Shown: positions 8,132-16,155 of the stretch, one piece after another
Layout: each line of letters starts with the position of its first letter
How positions within the stretch are numbered: the first letter of the stretch is position 1
Source: Listeria costaricensis
GTDB taxonomy: Bacteria; Bacillota; Bacilli; Lactobacillales; Listeriaceae
Length of the DNA: 41,072 nucleotides
NCBI RefSeq assembly: GCF_900183385.1
Contig: NZ_FXUT01000022.1
Coordinates: 1 to 41,072, forward strand
Reading direction: 5' to 3'
The notes under the pieces: model-generated
What the model saw: only the letters and a program-made list of their open reading frames with translations
The model's database searches: none
Told to the model about the DNA's origin: nothing
Made by a program: the position numbers and the translations under genes

Positions 8132-10301
8132 AATTGCCCCTTTCGTCCTGTATCTGCTGGCACTTTTGCTGATTTCCGAATGGATTTATCCGTTTGTATA
8201 TCTGACAAAGCTTTCCGGTGCAGGCTGGGCCATCCTTTTCGTCGCATTGTCCCTTGCCATGTATTTTCTGCGGTGGCGGTTTTACATAACGCTGCCAGTG
8301 CATCTTTTACTCCTGTACCTTTTAACAGGGATTTACTATCATAATGGCCATCCGTTTGATCCAAGCTGGCTGCCTTCTTTTCTCACAGCGCTCAAAAACG
8401 GCTTGATCAATCTCTTGTCCTTCAACGCCAGCGATATCGGGATGATTTTTGTTACATTCATTTTCTTCGTGGCGCTCTGGCTGCTCAGTTATATTACCGC
8501 CTACAGCATTTTGCGCAAACAGCGGATCATGAGCGTGCTCGTTTTGACAGTTGTCTATTTGACGGTCGTAAATACTTTTACAGGCTATAATGGCGGTTTC
8601 GCACTGATTCGGACGATTATTCTTGCTTTTGTGATCCTTCACTTCGCCTTATCGATGCGACTTGAAACTTCAAACCGGCTTTCCGGCCTCACGTCCAAAT
8701 GGCGACCGGTCGTTTATCATACCAGCATCCTTGCCCTATTGATCGTTTTCATTTTGGCAAGTATGGCGATGCCGCGGCAGGGTCCGTACTGGGCCGATCC
8801 GGTGCCGGCTATCAAAAGCACGCTTGGAATTGGGACGACTAAAACGGTGGGCTATAGTGAAGATGACACACGGTTAGGCGGTTCGCTCGAAGCGGATCAC
8901 AGTGAGGTTTTCCAAGTACAAACGGATCGCCCCCACTATTATCGCGTCGAAGCCAAACGCACCTATACGGGGGTCGGCTGGGCCAATCAAACAAATACCA
9001 AACAGACTTATTTTGAGTCAAACAGCCGCATCCCGCTGAGCCTAAATGAAACTTATGCGGATGAAGCGACCGATTTGACGATTTCTTTCGCCGCGTCCAA
9101 TGACTATCTCGTATATCCATATGGCAGCCAGTCGATCCAAGCGGCCGATCAAACCTTTGCCATGATGAATACGACTGAAAAAATCACACCGGCCGACACG
9201 ATCAAAAATTATTCGGTCACCGTTACAGAGCCGGTCTATGATACGAAAAAAATGCGGGAAGCCACATATGGCGGAGTGAGCGACCAATTTATGGCTCAGT
9301 ATACGCAGCTTCCAGATAGCCTTCCTGACCGCGTTCGGGACTTGGCTCAGAAAATTACCAAGGATACGACCAATCCGTATGATGCGGCCAAGGCCATTGA
9401 AAATTATCTCAGCTTTAGCGGTCGCTACACTTACAGCACGACCGAAGCAACGGACACGCTGCCAGATGCGGATTATGTCGACCAGTTTCTGTTTGAGACA
9501 AAAATTGGCTATTGTGATAATTTTTCGACAGCAATGGTCGTCCTTTTACGCGCACAAGGCATTCCTGCTCGCTGGGCAAAGGGCTTTGCTGCCGGTGAAA
9601 AAATCCAAACCGCCACTGGTGAAAAAACCACCTATCAGATTACCAATGATGATGCCCACTCTTGGCCGGAAGTATATTTCCCGGGGACAGGCTGGGTGCC
9701 ATTTGAGCCAACTGCCACATTCTCCAATCCGGAGCAATTTGTCAATTCTGATTCCGGCTCTAATGCGAACACGCAAGACGGCACAAGCTCTTCCAGCGAA
9801 ACACCTGCTGATCCTAATCAAGGCGGTCAAAATAGCGGTCAGACGGAACAGCAAAACGGTGCCAATCAGGCGCCACAAGAGACTGCCAAACCGTCCGCCG
9901 CTAGTCATTCGGCTAATTTCAAACTGCCCGGCTGGTTCTGGCTGGTACCGCTCGTTCTCATAATCGCCCTTGTTGCACTGGGAGTAATTTTCCAAAGACA
10001 ACTCCGGCTTTTGTCGCTTGAAAGAAAGATTCGACAGGAAAAAATCACTTTTGCCAAGGCTTATCTGGCGCTCGTCAAATTGTCAGCAAAAGTCGAGCCG
10101 CGTAACGAACAGGAAACGCTCCGTAGTCATGCCGAAAAACTGGACCGAAAAATGGAGACGACCGTTTTCAGCGACTTGACGACACGCTATGAAGCCTTCC
10201 TGTATGGCAATGACCAGACGCAAATTTTAGTCGAACAAAAAGAGACTCTTCTGCAAGCTATTCAGCAACTCAAAAATTTCAAATCTAAAAAGACCCATTA
10301 A
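8115..10301 (+). CDS. TgpA-like membrane transglutaminase
   Basis: A 728-residue protein of the DUF3488/TgpA type. At least six membrane segments fill residues 1-215. A large extracellular region follows with a transglutaminase-like core: Cys467 in IGYCDNFSTAMVVLLRAQGIPARW and His515 in NDDAHSWPEVYF, then the Asp/Glu position near PFEPT. A Gln/Asn/Ser-rich linker (about 545-600), a further membrane segment (GWFWLVPLVLIIALVALG) and a cytoplasmic tail complete it. The ATG at 8115 is chosen from GGAGGTGACACCG directly before it. The catalytic residues look intact, so it may process or cross-link envelope proteins. It closes the MoxR operon and its stop codon overlaps the terminator stem. Confidence 0.93.
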   Translation: MKITAKIAPFVLYLLALLLISEWIYPFVYLTKLSGAGWAILFVALSLAMYFLRWRFYITLPVHLLLLYLLTGIYYHNGHPFDPSWLPSFLTALKNGLINLLSFNASDIGMIFVTFIFFVALWLLSYITAYSILRKQRIMSVLVLTVVYLTVVNTFTGYNGGFALIRTIILAFVILHFALSMRLETSNRLSGLTSKWRPVVYHTSILALLIVFILASMAMPRQGPYWADPVPAIKSTLGIGTTKTVGYSEDDTRLGGSLEADHSEVFQVQTDRPHYYRVEAKRTYTGVGWANQTNTKQTYFESNSRIPLSLNETYADEATDLTISFAASNDYLVYPYGSQSIQAADQTFAMMNTTEKITPADTIKNYSVTVTEPVYDTKKMREATYGGVSDQFMAQYTQLPDSLPDRVRDLAQKITKDTTNPYDAAKAIENYLSFSGRYTYSTTEATDTLPDADYVDQFLFETKIGYCDNFSTAMVVLLRAQGIPARWAKGFAAGEKIQTATGEKTTYQITNDDAHSWPEVYFPGTGWVPFEPTATFSNPEQFVNSDSGSNANTQDGTSSSSETPADPNQGGQNSGQTEQQNGANQAPQETAKPSAASHSANFKLPGWFWLVPLVLIIALVALGVIFQRQLRLLSLERKIRQEKITFAKAYLALVKLSAKVEPRNEQETLRSHAEKLDRKMETTVFSDLTTRYEAFLYGNDQTQILVEQKETLLQAIQQLKNFKSKKTH

Positions 10302-10403
10302 AAAATGCCTCTAGCGCTTTTTGAACGAACCGCCAAAAGGGAGACCTAAAAATCCAACTTTTGGCGGTTCGTTCATTTTCTCAAGCCGCTTAGAGGCATT
10401 TTT
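10301..10403. terminator. Large nested bidirectional terminator
   Basis: The outer stem AAAAATGCCTCTA (10301-10313) pairs with TAGAGGCATTTTT (10391-10403). An inner perfect 17-bp stem covers 10323-10339 and 10358-10374 (GAACGAACCGCCAAAAG and its complement). It separates the transglutaminase and reductase genes, which converge, and begins within the transglutaminase stop codon. Confidence 0.88.
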
Positions 10404-11396
10404 CTAAATTTCAATCACGATTTTCCCAATGTTTTTCCCTTCAAAAAGCGAAAGAAACGCCGGAATAATCTGATCGAACCCATGAATCAACGTTTCTTTA
10501 TGTGTCAGCTTGCCTTCTTCCAGCCATTTGATCAACTGCTGCCGCCCTTCCGGAAAAGCATCTGCATAGTTGCCAACCGTGAAGCCTTTCATTTCCGCAC
10601 TGGTTTTGATCAAATAGTTTTGAATCCGCGGGCCGCTATCTTCATCAGCCGTTTTATTATAACCAGAAATCGAACCGCAAACAGGGATCCGTGCATAACG
10701 ATTTAAAAGTGGCCATACTGCATCACTTACTGGCCCACCTACATTTTCAAAATATACATCAATGCCGTCCGGGCAGGCCTTAGCTAAAATTTCCGGATAG
10801 TTTTTCGCACGGTAATTGACCCCCACGTCGAAGCCAAGCTCCTGCACCATATAGCGGACTTTTTCATCACTGCCGGCAATCCCGACGACCCGCGCACCTT
10901 TTATTTGGGCAATCTGACCAGCTGCTGACCCGACTGCTCCGGCACCAGCACTGACCACAACGGTTTCCCCCGGCTGCGGTTTACCGATATCCAGCAGACC
11001 AAAATATGCTGTCAGCCCTGTCAGGCCGATAACGCCCAAATAGGCCGGAGCAGACGCCAAGGTGCTGTCGATTTTTCGGACCTGCGTATCTGGCAGGATG
11101 ACTTCCTTTTGCCAGGGGACCGTCGCGATCACTTTTTCCCCAACAGCGAAATCCTGACTTTTGGAACGAACGACCTCCAAAATCCCCGTACTTTCAATGG
11201 GATCGCCTAGTTTGAACGGCTCCACATAGCTTTTCACATCATTCATTCTGCCCCGCAAATACGGATCCACCGAAAGATACGTTAACCGAAGATGCAACTC
11301 ACCTTCATGTAGCCCTTTTAGCTTGATTTCTCTATGTTCAAAATCCGTCTCTTTGGGAAGCCCGATTGGACGTTTCTTTAAAATGATCTGTTCCAT
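10404..11396 (-). CDS. NADP-dependent medium-chain reductase (CurA/YfmJ-like)
   Basis: A 330-residue zinc-independent medium-chain dehydrogenase/reductase similar to B. subtilis YfmJ, leukotriene B4 dehydrogenase and E. coli CurA. These reduce the C=C bond of alpha,beta-unsaturated carbonyls with NADPH. MEQIILKKRPIGLPKETDF starts the GroES-like domain, and LSVDPYLRGRMND is the family hallmark. The Rossmann motif is VVSAGAGAVGSAAGQIA, with YFENVGGPVSDAV later. I chose ATG 11396, 11 bases after AGAGAGG; a GTG at 11405 is possible but stands only 3 bases from it. Monocistronic. A detoxification role is inferred from the family. Confidence 0.9.
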   Translation of the reverse strand: MEQIILKKRPIGLPKETDFEHREIKLKGLHEGELHLRLTYLSVDPYLRGRMNDVKSYVEPFKLGDPIESTGILEVVRSKSQDFAVGEKVIATVPWQKEVILPDTQVRKIDSTLASAPAYLGVIGLTGLTAYFGLLDIGKPQPGETVVVSAGAGAVGSAAGQIAQIKGARVVGIAGSDEKVRYMVQELGFDVGVNYRAKNYPEILAKACPDGIDVYFENVGGPVSDAVWPLLNRYARIPVCGSISGYNKTADEDSGPRIQNYLIKTSAEMKGFTVGNYADAFPEGRQQLIKWLEEGKLTHKETLIHGFDQIIPAFLSLFEGKNIGKIVIEI

Positions 11397-11508
11397 TTTC
11401 GTCACAACCTCTCTATTTTCTATTAGGCTGTTACCACCTTCTGCGGCTTGCTAAACGCGAAACTCATTCTTAAAGCGGATGGCAGGACGATTTTCACTTG
11501 GTACAATC

Positions 11509-11537
11509 AAAAAAAGAGAGGAAAAAATCCCCTCTTT
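11509..11537 (-). terminator. Terminator after the broken membrane-protein gene
   Basis: On the minus strand GAGGGGA, a short A/T loop and TTCCTCTC form an imperfect hairpin followed by TTTTTTT. It is positioned just after the stop at 11546. Confidence 0.55.
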
Positions 11538-11545
11538 CGTAAGCT

Positions 11546-12265
11546 TTATTTCTTTTCTGTCACTTTTTTAAACTCAAAATTTTTCATCCATCCTTTTTTC
11601 CGGCGGATTGAGATGTAACCAATCACTGAAACAACAAAGGCGCCTAGGAAGTCGACAAACAGATCACCCATCGTGTCTGCAACAGCCGCATGTCCCTGCA
11701 ACATCGTCCCGTTTTCAAGCATTGTTTTCTGCATATTCATACCGAAAAGGCCATCTGCTGTGAACTCATAGAATTCCTAGACAACGCCAAGTGATACGGC
11801 AAAACAGCAGGCAAACAGTGCCACAAAAAATGGACTCAGATGCATCGCTACTTTGTCATGATTGTTCAACAAATTGACAATCGAAAAGCCGAGACAGCCG
11901 AGCATGGCACCACTAAACGTATGCAAAATCGTATCCCAATTTGGAATCAAGTAATAGAAGCTGCGAACTTCCCCAAGATAAATGGCGCAATATAAGAAAA
12001 TAATAAAGACGATATACATAGCTCCGGGAATTTCCAGCTTTAATTTTCGTCCAATAATCGATGGCAGGAATAAAACGACAATCCCGAGCACGCATTGCAT
12101 CAACATCAGTGAGTAGTCGCCCTTCGTTTGTTCTCCCTCAGGAACCGGACCGGATGATGGAGCAAGTGCCAGATTAACTGCGGCATAAACAGTAGAAGCA
12201 AGCAACGTGATGAGTACAAAAATAGCTAGGATTTTCGCCCAATTCCATTGTTTGATTTTTTTCAT
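11546..12265 (-). pseudogene. Membrane protein gene interrupted by an in-frame TAG
   Basis: The reading frame from ATG 12265 (after AAAGGAGG) to 11546 would encode a 239-residue membrane protein with about six segments, related to DUF2238/YjdF-type proteins. A TAG at 11777-11779 splits it into a 162-residue front part ending AVSLGVV and a tail that continues in the same frame: EFYEFTADGLFGMNMQK through DTMGDLFVDFLGAFVVSVIGY. The TAG most likely replaced a TGG, restoring GVVWEFYEF, a motif of Trp-Glu followed by Phe typical of this family. No base is lost. A restart at ATG 11740 has no good ribosome binding site. It could be a true loss of function, readthrough, or a sequencing error. Confidence 0.85.
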
Positions 12266-12341
12266 TTTTTTCCTCCTTTTTACGAACATACTTCATTATA
12301 GCCGACTCCCCTATAAAAAAGAAATAAAAACAAAAATTTCT

Positions 12342-12372
12342 TGCAGGGTTTTTATTTTTCCAAGCGTCTAAA
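12342..12372 (+). promoter_or_regulatory. Candidate ECF sigma-dependent promoter
   Basis: TGCAGG (12342-12347) and CGTCTAAA (12365-12372) are separated by 17 bases. CGTC is the -10 core of many Bacillales ECF promoters. It lies directly upstream of the ECF sigma gene, so autoregulation is likely. The -35 departs from the usual TGAAAC. Confidence 0.5.
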
Positions 12373-12394
12373 TTTATAGAAAGGCGGTGAAGTC

Positions 12395-12937
12395 TTGGAT
12401 AGTGATGAACAGCTGATTCAAAAAATCAACAACGGACAACACGAATTATTTGAAATCTTAATCGAGCGCTATCAAAAGCAAGTTTTTTCACTCGCTTTCA
12501 AATCCGTTCATCATGAAAAAGATGCGGAAGATCTTGCGCAGGAAATCTTTTTGCAAGTATATCGTTCGCTAGGAAGCTTCCAGCAGCAGGCCAAGTTTTC
12601 CACCTGGCTTTACCGGCTCTCAATGAATAAATGTCTGGATTGTTTACGTAAAAACGGACGGCGGCTGGAAATCCTTTCTCCAGAATTATCAGAGGAGTCA
12701 CCTGCTGCAGCTTCTCCGGAAGAGATCATTCTTCGTAATGAAGAGCAGCAGCTGGCACATGAATATCGGAACCATCTGCCTGAAAAATACCGCATTGTGA
12801 TCGACTATTATTATTTTCAAAACTGGCGCTATCAGGAAATTGCGGCTGAACTCGGCTTGTCGGTCAAAACGATCGAATCCAGACTTTACCGCGCTAAGCA
12901 AATGATGCGTCACAAAAGGTTAGGTGATCGAAATTGA
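12395..12937 (+). CDS. ECF family RNA polymerase sigma factor
   Basis: A 180-residue extracytoplasmic-function sigma factor. Region 2 spans about residues 20-90 (ERYQKQVFSLAFKSVHHEKDAEDLAQEIFLQVYRSL, in part, with FSTWLYRLSMNKCLDCLR). Region 4 spans about 125-175 (LPEKYRIVIDYYYFQNWRYQEIAAELGLSVKTIESRLYRAK, in part). The start is TTG at 12395 after AAAGGCGGTGAAG. The gene overlaps the anti-sigma gene by 4 bases. It should direct polymerase to an envelope-response regulon, including its own promoter. The inducing signal is unknown. The three-gene unit sits next to several envelope genes. Confidence 0.94.
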   Translation: MDSDEQLIQKINNGQHELFEILIERYQKQVFSLAFKSVHHEKDAEDLAQEIFLQVYRSLGSFQQQAKFSTWLYRLSMNKCLDCLRKNGRRLEILSPELSEESPAAASPEEIILRNEEQQLAHEYRNHLPEKYRIVIDYYYFQNWRYQEIAAELGLSVKTIESRLYRAKQMMRHKRLGDRN

Positions 12938-13374
12938 CATGCTTGTCAGAAGAACAATTGATGGCTTATTTTTCGTTTGAACTGTCCGATGCAGACAACC
13001 AGCAAGTCGAAAAGCATCTCGCACAATGCCCAGCATGCCATGAGAAAGCCGCTCTCATCGAGCAATTAACGTTAGAATGGCAGCATCCGACAAAAGAAGC
13101 ACCTGTCGACTTTTCCAAGCAAATTATGCGTCGAACCAGAGCACCGCTGCCTAGGCGAAAGAAAAAGAAGCTCTATTATCAACTTTCCTTTGCTGCGCTT
13201 GCCGCACTGTTATTTCTACAATTCAACCTGCCCATGCAAATTATTCAATTCACTGATCAAACAGTCAATGCGGTTCATAGCACATCCAAAAAATTCAATC
13301 AAGTGGTTCAACATAAGAAAAATGGCTTTCAAAAAAATATGGAAGAACGAAAGGATGGAGATTTTAAAAAATGA
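12934..13374 (+). CDS. Zinc-finger anti-sigma factor
   Basis: A 146-residue single-pass membrane protein. The cytoplasmic N-terminus carries the zf-HC2 anti-sigma motif His-x3-Cys-x2-Cys (VEKHLAQCPACHEK, residues about 29-41), which clamps the partner sigma factor. One membrane segment lies at about 80-102 (SFAALAALLFLQFNLPM). A Lys-rich external tail follows. The start is TTG at 12934, sharing TTGA with the sigma stop and preceded by AGGTGATC. It should hold the ECF sigma at the membrane until a signal releases it. Its stop overlaps the next ATG. Confidence 0.9.
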   Translation: MTCLSEEQLMAYFSFELSDADNQQVEKHLAQCPACHEKAALIEQLTLEWQHPTKEAPVDFSKQIMRRTRAPLPRRKKKKLYYQLSFAALAALLFLQFNLPMQIIQFTDQTVNAVHSTSKKFNQVVQHKKNGFQKNMEERKDGDFKK

Positions 13375-13859
13375 GAACACCTAGAAAATGGATATACTTT
13401 TTCGCGCTTATGCCCGGCGCTGGACATTTTTATTTAGAATATATGACGCGAGGTTTACAGCTGATGCTCCTGTTTTTTGGGACCATTTTCATTTCCTCAC
13501 AGCTTTACGGTGGGTTCCTGTTAATCTTCATTCCGGTCATTTATTTTTACAGTTATTTCGATGCCATCAAGCAGTATCATTGGATTAAAGATACCGGTTT
13601 TCGAGAGGATCGGCCAATTATTCCCTGGGAAATAATCACAATCCATCGCCGCTGGGTTGGTTGGGCACTGATTGTTTTTGCCTTTCTAATCGGCTTCAAT
13701 ACTTTCTTCACTGACTTTATCTACACCATTTTCCCCTATGAAATCAGTGACTTTCTCTTTAATTATGGCAGCAAGGTGTTAGCCATCATCATCATCATTA
13801 TTGTTGGCATCGCGCTGATTCGCAGTGAACGCGATGAAAAAGAAAATTGGCCTGAATAA
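13371..13859 (+). CDS. Third gene of the ECF operon, four-pass membrane protein
   Basis: A 162-residue membrane protein with about four hydrophobic segments (about 8-24, 27-58, 97-116, 130-150). The start MRTPRKWIYFFALMPGAGHFYLEYM, quoted in parts here as RKWIYFFALMPGAGHFYL, resembles the TM2-type opening seen in small Bacillales membrane proteins. A charged C-terminus (RSERDEKENWPE) ends it. Its ATG shares ATGA with the anti-sigma stop, so the three genes are co-translated. It may help sense the signal or modulate the anti-sigma factor. I do not recognise a specific family. Confidence 0.8.
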   Translation: MRTPRKWIYFFALMPGAGHFYLEYMTRGLQLMLLFFGTIFISSQLYGGFLLIFIPVIYFYSYFDAIKQYHWIKDTGFREDRPIIPWEIITIHRRWVGWALIVFAFLIGFNTFFTDFIYTIFPYEISDFLFNYGSKVLAIIIIIIVGIALIRSERDEKENWPE

Positions 13860-13904
13860 AAGCTTGGAAGCAGCACCCTCTTACGTGCCGCTTCCAAGCT
13901 TTTT
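13858..13904. terminator. Bidirectional terminator after the ECF operon
   Basis: AAAGCTTGGAAGC pairs with GCTTCCAAGCTTTTT at 13890-13904, with an inner GCAC/GTGC pair. It overlaps the stop of the membrane-protein gene and faces the convergent SRPBCC gene. Confidence 0.85.
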
Positions 13905-13905
13905 A

Positions 13906-14382
13906 TCATTTTTGAAGTTTTGCCTGATATTCCTCAAAAAGGCGATCAAATAACGCCTGATCAAATGTCGTATCTTCTCCCCTGGAAACCTGTTGCATCC
14001 TTTGCAAACACATATACCAGCCGGCCAGATCACGCGGTGTATGGGATGTCACGTTTTGAACCTCTTCCGTAAAAATCAGCTTTGTCGTCCCGTCCCTCGT
14101 TTCCTCGCTAAGGGCAAAATGCACCCGATCCCGCGCCCAGCCAAATCCCAGCTCACTTTCCTGCTGCAACTGATAAATCGGCATGGCAATCTGTTCTGTA
14201 TTCGTGCTATTAAAAGCCAGAGAGCCGCCCACTTTAAACTCGGCTACAGAAAGCTCAGGAAACCAGCTCCGCAGTCCTTCCGTTGTAGAAAGGAGCCTCC
14301 AACTCGCAGCAAGATCTGTCTCTAAAAGGACGATTGCCTGATAACGTACGCCCGCTCCATTTTTTGCCCACTCAATTTGCAT
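13906..14382 (-). CDS. SRPBCC/AHSA1-type protein (first copy)
   Basis: A 158-residue protein with the START-like SRPBCC fold used to bind hydrophobic ligands, nearest the AHSA1 (activator of Hsp90 ATPase homolog) branch. Typical features are LETDLAASWRLLSTTEGLRSWF near the start (here in part: AASWRLLSTTEGLRSWF), VGGSLAFNS, and a closing GWYMCLQRM region where the last helix lies. The ATG at 14382 follows AGAAGGGAAAGAG; a longer reading to 14481 lacks a signal. A second SRPBCC gene of this kind lies at 39994-40461. The ligand is unknown. Confidence 0.85.
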   Translation of the reverse strand: MQIEWAKNGAGVRYQAIVLLETDLAASWRLLSTTEGLRSWFPELSVAEFKVGGSLAFNSTNTEQIAMPIYQLQQESELGFGWARDRVHFALSEETRDGTTKLIFTEEVQNVTSHTPRDLAGWYMCLQRMQQVSRGEDTTFDQALFDRLFEEYQAKLQK

Positions 14383-14484
14383 ACTCACTCTTTCCCTTCT
14401 ACAAGAGATTTGTATATGTCCGACCGTTCTCTTTCGATTTATTTTATGGATGCCCGTTTTACGACTATCACAAACCTTCAAAAA

Positions 14485-14520
14485 AGGCTTTGAACGAAAA
14501 TGTTTTCTCGTCCAAAGCCT
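14485..14520 (-). terminator. Terminator after the LCP gene
   Basis: AGGCTTTGAACGA and TCGTCCAAAGCCT form a 13-bp stem with one mismatch. On the minus strand it runs into TTTTTTG, just past the LCP stop. Confidence 0.85.
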
Positions 14521-14526
14521 CTTCGA

Positions 14527-15456
14527 TTACTTATTAATAAAATCCTGTACAGCCTGTGCATTGGCATCAATATCAATGCGAAGGACGGATCCAGCACCTG
14601 AAATATATTGATTTTCCCAAGAACCGTCGATTGGCACGGTCATCGTTTCAATATCTTTTGTTTTGCCTAGAGCAAAGTCCATGCCAGTTTTGAGAATAAG
14701 TCCTGTCGGCAAATCAGTCGATGTATAGCCCTGAATTGTCCCCAAGACACTTGGAAGTTTGAAAATACTCGTTGCGGTAAGTGCCTGTTCTTCCACTGCT
14801 TCTAGTACCTGCTGCTGCCGCTGGACTCGGCCGAAATCGCCTTCTGAGTCATGACGGAAACGGGCATATTGCAAGAGTGTCTCGCCGTCCATTGTTTGTT
14901 TGCCGGCTTTGATATCTGCATCGATATTTTCCGACATATCTTCTTTTACATCGATCTCAATACCGTCTGGCGCTAAAGTATCGATGATTTTAGGAAAACT
15001 TTCAAAATTTACTACGACATAATAATTACAATCAATCCCAAAATTTTCCTTCACTGTTTGTCGAACAAGTTCCGGTCCACCATATGAATAGGCAGCATTG
15101 ATCTTGTTCTTGCCATGTCCCGGAATATCTACATATGTATCCCGCATTAGTGAAATGAGTTTCGGTGTTTTCGTTTTTGTATTATAACTTGCAATCATCA
15201 GTGAATCCGAGCGTCCTTGATCTGAGCCGCGAGAATCGCTTCCCATGAAGAGAATATTCACCACATCTCCACTCGGCTTCGTGCCATTAAATTCAAATTC
15301 TTTCATTTGGCTAGCATCCTGAGCTTCTTTTAAGCTGGAGCGATATTGTGTATACTCATAAATCGCAAGTCCTGCGATAGCCAAGACGAGTACTAATAAA
15401 ATTGTGCCAATGATGCGCCCTATACGGGGCTTTCGTTTTCGCTTGTGTCTTGCCAT
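14527..15456 (-). CDS. LytR-CpsA-Psr (LCP) family protein
   Basis: A 309-residue membrane-anchored LCP phosphotransferase. These attach wall teichoic acids or other glycopolymers to peptidoglycan outside the cell. One membrane segment lies at about 14-31, then the LCP domain: NILFMGSDSRGSDQGRSDSL (with the Asp and Arg residues that bind lipid pyrophosphate), LISLMRDTYVDIPGHGKNKIN, and ARFRHDSEGDFGRVQRQQQV near the C-terminal third. The ATG follows GAGGTGAAATAAA. Gene order LCP, small Ser/Asp-rich protein and divergent PBP matches my memory of the lmo0443-lmo0441 region in L. monocytogenes. Confidence 0.95.
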   Translation of the reverse strand: MARHKRKRKPRIGRIIGTILLVLVLAIAGLAIYEYTQYRSSLKEAQDASQMKEFEFNGTKPSGDVVNILFMGSDSRGSDQGRSDSLMIASYNTKTKTPKLISLMRDTYVDIPGHGKNKINAAYSYGGPELVRQTVKENFGIDCNYYVVVNFESFPKIIDTLAPDGIEIDVKEDMSENIDADIKAGKQTMDGETLLQYARFRHDSEGDFGRVQRQQQVLEAVEEQALTATSIFKLPSVLGTIQGYTSTDLPTGLILKTGMDFALGKTKDIETMTVPIDGSWENQYISGAGSVLRIDIDANAQAVQDFINK

Positions 15457-15621
15457 TTTATTTCACCTCAATTTTTAACTACCACTGTTTCCCAGTAATT
15501 ATATATTACAATAAAATGACAAAAAGACCGAGTAAAAACCATTTAAGAATTTTTAAAGATTTGAAATAAAAGGATTAAAAACAGTAAAATCTGCTATTAT
15601 ATTTTTAGTACATTGAATGTT

Positions 15622-15972
15622 TTAAAGGGATTCATCGCTACTTGTTGAAAGATCATCTGAACTGCTTTCATCGCTAGAAGTACTGTCATCTGTTGATCCA
15701 TCATCCTGCGATGCACCGGAATTTGCGTCAGGCGGCGTCATTTGCCCATTTCCATCTGAGGAACTACCATCGCTACTTCCTGGCATCATTTGACCGTTTT
15801 GCTGCATATTCCCCTGCATGTCTGTTGCAGCTGATTTCGCTGTATAAAGTTCATAACTTAAAACGCCAATAATAATAACGGCCAGAGCACTGACAATAAT
15901 TGTCGCAGTTTTCCAGCGATTAGCAGGTAATTTATTCATAAACAATGACTTCTTTTCCTGATTTTCTTCCAT
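15622..15972 (-). CDS. Small membrane-anchored Ser/Asp-rich protein
   Basis: A 116-residue protein. Residues 1-20 are charged and cytoplasmic, 22-42 form one membrane segment (ATIIVSALAVIIIGVLSYEL), and the rest is an extracellular low-complexity tail rich in Ser, Asp, Gly, Gln and Met, ending in repeated SSDESS-like runs. The ATG at 15972 is preferred (10 bases after AAAGGA); a GTG at 15978 stands too close. It is divergent from the PBP gene and upstream of LCP on the same strand. The acidic disordered tail suggests cell-wall crossing or cation binding. No known domain is visible. Confidence 0.75.
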   Translation of the reverse strand: MEENQEKKSLFMNKLPANRWKTATIIVSALAVIIIGVLSYELYTAKSAATDMQGNMQQNGQMMPGSSDGSSSDGNGQMTPPDANSGASQDDGSTDDSTSSDESSSDDLSTSSDESL

Positions 15973-16155
15973 TTTCACATCATCCTTTCGTTAATCACCA
16001 TGTTATCAGTAAAATAAGAAGAAACTATGAATGTATAAAGAAAAAAATGTAAAAACAGATCGTAATTTCTCACGCGAAACGATACAATATAAGAGTATAA
16101 ATTATCGTTTTTCGTCAAAAATATATTTATCCAAAAAGAAAGTTGAGGGACTTTT

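Noticed and set aside
9379-9963. A 194-codon frame inside the transglutaminase gene
   Set aside because: It is out of frame with the intact transglutaminase core and its product is Arg/Pro-rich without domains.
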